From NCBI GenBank assembly GCA_900555335.1, contig USKU01000060.1, positions 1 to 7,689 of the forward strand: 7,689 nt of DNA, given 5' to 3'. Position 1 is the stretch's first letter. Every line of letters begins with the position of its first letter. The position numbers and the translations under genes were made by a program. This stretch comes from an uncultured Atopobium sp. Lineage in GTDB: Bacteria; Actinomycetota; Coriobacteriia; Coriobacteriales; Atopobiaceae. Positions 5,726 through 7,689 of this stretch are shown here, piece after piece. The notes beneath the pieces were generated by a model. That model searched no databases and was not told where the DNA came from. It worked only from the letters and a program-made list of their open reading frames with translations.

Positions 5726-6850
5726 ATGCAAGAGATTACTCGTCGTGGTTTTATTGGTGCCGCTGGCATCACCGCAGTTAGCGCTGGCCTCGCTCTGGCA
5801 GGCTGCAATAATGGTGGTGGCGAGAAGAAAGAAGAGACCAAGAAGTCCGAGGGTGGTAAAGACGTCAAGGGTAAGACCGTAGCATTTATCCCTAAGGTCA
5901 CCGGAAACGCATTCTTCGAGTCCGCAAACAAGGGCGCACAGGACAAGTCAAAGGAGTGGGGCTTCACCGTTGATTACATTGGTGACGCAACCGCTTCTGT
6001 TTCCGCTCAGGTTTCCGTTATTAACCAGGCAGTAGCTAACGGCGTAGACGCAATCAGCATTTCTACTGTTGACGCAAAGGGCGTTTCTGACGCTCTGAAG
6101 AAGGCAACTGCTGCTGGTATCGTTGTTACCACTTGGGACTCTGACGCTAACCCAGAGGATCGTACCCTCATGGTTTCCCAGGGTACTCCAGAGATCCTTG
6201 GTCAGATGCTTGTTGACATGGGCGTTGCTGGTCTCAAGGAGCGCGGCAAGGATCCAGAGAAGGACGAGATTACCTACGTCTGGCACTACTCCCAGGCAAC
6301 TGTTACCGACCAGAACTCCTGGCAGGTAGCTGCTCAGAAGATCATCAAGGAGAAGTATCCTAAGTGGAAGAACGTCCACGAGAACTACTACTCCAACCAG
6401 GACGCAGAGCAGGCAATCAGCATTGGTGAGGCAATTCTCGACGCTTATCCAGATATTGACCTGATTATCTGCAACGACTCCACCGCTCTTCCTGGCCAGC
6501 TCCAGGCTGCAGAGAACAAGGGCTACGACGAAAAGAAGATCACTATCACCGGTTTTGCTTCTCCACAGTCCATCAAGTCCTACTGCGAGCACGGCACCAT
6601 CTACAACTGGGGCCTCTGGGACTGCGCAGTTCAGGGCGCTATGGGCTGCTACGTTGCAGCATTCCTCGCAGCTGGTAACGAGGTCAAGGTTGGCGACACC
6701 ATCTCCATTCCAAGCATTGGCGATGTCAAGGTTGAGCCAAACGACTCCATCGCTGAGGGTGCAAAGACTCTCGAGAAGAACAACGGCGTTGTCCTGCTTC
6801 CTGAGCGCCTTGTCTTCACCAAGGAGAACATGAACAACTACTCCTTCTAA
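5726..6850 (+). CDS. lsrB: AI-2-binding lipoprotein LsrB (Tat-type signal)
   Basis: Extracellular periplasmic-binding-protein fold of 374 residues (E. coli LsrB about 340) that captures AI-2 for LsrACD. The N-terminus has twin arginines (TRRGFIG, Arg6-Arg7), a hydrophobic stretch and lipobox LAGC with Cys27, so it should be a membrane-anchored lipoprotein exported by Tat; a Gly/Lys/Glu-rich linker (28-49) follows. The mature part tracks Salmonella LsrB as I remember it: AFIPKVTGNAFF (53-64), TTWDSD (135-140), QGTP (152-155), TVTDQN (192-197), ALPGQLQAAEN (254-264) and GVVLLPERLVF (354-364). Known AI-2 contacts Lys35, Asp116, Asp166, Gln167 and Pro220 appear kept as Lys57, Asp138, Asp195, Gln196 and Pro256; the Ala222 position looks like Gln258. 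The ATG at 5726 follows GGGAGG (5714-5719) at 6 nt. An in-frame upstream ATG-less extension from 5693 lacks such a site and would push the signal peptide inward. Confidence 0.93.
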   Translation: MQEITRRGFIGAAGITAVSAGLALAGCNNGGGEKKEETKKSEGGKDVKGKTVAFIPKVTGNAFFESANKGAQDKSKEWGFTVDYIGDATASVSAQVSVINQAVANGVDAISISTVDAKGVSDALKKATAAGIVVTTWDSDANPEDRTLMVSQGTPEILGQMLVDMGVAGLKERGKDPEKDEITYVWHYSQATVTDQNSWQVAAQKIIKEKYPKWKNVHENYYSNQDAEQAISIGEAILDAYPDIDLIICNDSTALPGQLQAAENKGYDEKKITITGFASPQSIKSYCEHGTIYNWGLWDCAVQGAMGCYVAAFLAAGNEVKVGDTISIPSIGDVKVEPNDSIAEGAKTLEKNNGVVLLPERLVFTKENMNNYSF

Positions 6851-6872
6851 TTAGAAGCGTAAAGTTCACAGC

Positions 6873-6896
6873 GGCGAGAAGACCGATCTTCTCGCC
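6873..6896 (+). terminator. Strong hairpin after lsrB (attenuator or 3'-protecting stem)
   Basis: GGCGAGAAGA (6873-6882) and TCTTCTCGCC (6887-6896) form a perfect 10-bp stem with a CCGA loop, 22 nt after the lsrB stop. No T-run follows (AGCTTATGAGG), so it is not a canonical intrinsic terminator. The likely role is to stabilise the 3' end of lsrB-containing mRNA or give partial termination, lowering lsrF relative to lsrB. The structure is certain from sequence; the role is inferred. Confidence 0.6.
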
Positions 6897-6919
6897 AGCT
6901 TATGAGGTAATTCAGCCGT

Positions 6920-6958
6920 AGAGGAGAGTGGTCCTCTTAGGGTGGGCGCCCAAAGAGG
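6920..6958 (+). repeat. Two mutually exclusive inverted repeats in the lsrB-lsrF gap
   Basis: AGAGGA (6920-6925) pairs with TCCTCT (6932-6937). The overlapping CCTCTT (6933-6938) pairs with AAGAGG (6953-6958), enclosing the perfect palindrome TGGGCGCCCA (6943-6952). Both hairpins need 6933-6937, so only one can form at a time. No coding potential was seen here. Confidence 0.45.
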
Positions 6959-6960
6959 CA

Positions 6961-7020
6961 CGTTCTCTTACGAAGCGCGTTCTCTTACGAGGCAGCTTCT
7001 CCCAAGAAGGCGTCTTCTCT
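6961..7020 (+). repeat. Short tandem repeat, about 17-bp period, upstream of lsrF
   Basis: CGTTCTCTTACGA occurs exactly twice (6961-6973 and 6978-6990), 17 bp apart, with similar flanks. Two decayed copies follow, and the core TTCTC recurs at 6963, 6980, 6997 and 7015, spacings of 17, 17 and 18. Within it AGAAG (7005-7009) can pair with CTTCT on its left (6996-7000, loop CCCA) or on its right (7014-7018, loop GCGT), another either/or fold. It ends 32 bp before the lsrF ATG. It may be a replication-slippage product, an RNA-binding or protein-binding array, or simply non-functional. Confidence 0.55.
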
Positions 7021-7052
7021 GCGCGCTTTAAGGTTTTATTGAAAGGATTTTC

Positions 7053-7689
7053 ATGGCAGATTTGGACGGATTGAAAGTAGCTAAGGATTATCACGTAGAC
7101 ACTCCTTTTGCTAACAATCAGGGATTTTATGTAAAGGGTGCAAACAACCTCGACTGGGGTATGCAGAAGCACCTCTCCAACATTTTTGATCCAAAGAGCG
7201 GCAACACTGTAATGTTCGCATTTGACCACGGTTACTTCATGGGTTCAACCGCTGGTCTTGAGCGTCTTGACCTGCTGCTTCCACAGCTTGCTCCTTATGT
7301 TGACTGCTTCATGGGCACCCGTGGCGCAATCAGGACCTGCGTTTCTCCTGAGATTTCGAAGGGCATTGCGCTTCGCGTTTCTTCTGGTTCTTCTATGCTG
7401 CAGTCCGACCTCTCTCACGAGGTTGTTGCTGTTGACATCGAGGACGCTATCCGCATGAACGCAGACTGCATGGCTGTTCAGACCTTCATCGGTGCTGATG
7501 GCCAGCTTTCCAGTATTGATAACCTGAGTCAGGTCATTAATGCCGGCTTCCGCTACAGCATTCCTACCCTTGGCGTTTGCGCTGTTGGTAAGGACATGGA
7601 GCGCACCGGTCGCTTCTTCAAGCTTGCAACCCGTATCATCGCTGAGATGGGCTGCCAGATTGTTAAGACTTACGACTGCGAGGACTTCG
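7053..7689 (+). CDS. lsrF: 3-hydroxy-2,4-pentadione-5-phosphate thiolase LsrF (cut by window edge)
   Basis: Cytoplasmic class I aldolase-fold enzyme (DeoC/FbaB-like) that ends AI-2 signalling: in E. coli it transfers an acetyl group from P-HPD to CoA, giving DHAP and acetyl-CoA. The 212 visible residues of about 290 align without gaps of note to E. coli LsrF from memory: MADLDGLKVAKDY (1-13), LDWGMQKHLSNIFDPKSG (33-50), VMFAFDHGYF (53-62), VGKDMERTGRFFKLATRI (178-195) and MGCQIVKTY (199-207). Lys205 falls at the Schiff-base lysine (Lys203 in E. coli). The ATG at 7053 follows AAAGGA (7042-7047) at 5-nt spacing. It lies 202 bp after lsrB, so it may be read through from the main promoter at reduced level; no convincing own promoter was found. 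Its usual partner lsrG is not in the window. Confidence 0.94.
   Translation, partial: MADLDGLKVAKDYHVDTPFANNQGFYVKGANNLDWGMQKHLSNIFDPKSGNTVMFAFDHGYFMGSTAGLERLDLLLPQLAPYVDCFMGTRGAIRTCVSPEISKGIALRVSSGSSMLQSDLSHEVVAVDIEDAIRMNADCMAVQTFIGADGQLSSIDNLSQVINAGFRYSIPTLGVCAVGKDMERTGRFFKLATRIIAEMGCQIVKTYDCEDF

Noticed and set aside
5948..6592. 214-residue minus-strand frame opposite lsrB
   Set aside because: Antisense to lsrB; the low stop frequency is explained by lsrB codon bias, and its Leu/Val-rich product matches nothing.
6961..7020. CRISPR array
   Set aside because: Units are 17 bp with no unique spacers between them; this is a short degenerate tandem repeat.
6912..7229. 105-residue minus-strand frame spanning the lsrB-lsrF gap
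   Set aside because: It overlaps the start of lsrF, has no ribosome-binding site, and its Arg/Lys-rich end only reflects the 17-bp DNA repeat.
1..7689. Insertion sequences, tRNAs or other mobile or RNA genes
   Set aside because: No transposase, terminal repeats, tRNA-like cloverleaf or rRNA segment was seen; almost the entire window is lsr genes.

Overview
The window holds most of an lsr (LuxS-regulated) locus for uptake, phosphorylation and breakdown of the quorum-sensing signal autoinducer-2 (AI-2). The layout matches the enterobacterial one: lsrR-lsrK on the minus strand, and lsrA-lsrC-lsrD-lsrB-lsrF on the plus strand, diverging from a 283-bp intergenic region. lsrK runs off the left edge (264 N-terminal residues present) and lsrF runs off the right edge (212 residues present). 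The other five genes are intact and show no frameshifts.

Host: base composition is moderate, every gene has a strong AGGAGG-type Shine-Dalgarno site, and LsrB starts with a twin-arginine (Tat) signal joined to a lipobox. Such binding lipoproteins suit a monoderm. The style of the leader (TRRGFIGAAG...LALAGC) is common in Coriobacteriia (Atopobium, Lancefieldella, Olsenella and relatives). This placement is inferred from signal-peptide style and composition, not from a marker gene, and a clostridial host is not excluded.

Layout: 1-794 lsrK (minus, partial); 809-1723 lsrR (minus); 1724-2006 divergent control region with two promoter candidates, two 17-bp imperfect palindromes and two long inverted repeats in the putative lsrA leader; 2007-3560 lsrA; 3571-4647 lsrC; 4647-5681 lsrD; three consecutive small stem-loops at 5648-5708; 5726-6850 lsrB; a 202-bp gap with a strong 10-bp hairpin, mutually exclusive inverted repeats and a 17-bp-period repeat; 7053-7689 lsrF (partial).

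How it works, from the known lsr pathway: LsrB captures AI-2 outside the membrane, LsrC/LsrD form the channel and LsrA powers import. LsrK phosphorylates AI-2, and phospho-AI-2 releases the repressor LsrR from the control region. LsrF, normally after the isomerase LsrG, destroys the phosphorylated signal. No lsrG, luxS or tam is visible; lsrG could lie past the right edge.

The genes belong to a known system. The less ordinary parts are the probable actinobacterial host, the Tat-lipoprotein form of LsrB with one altered pocket position, and the structured RNA on both sides of lsrB and in the lsrA leader.
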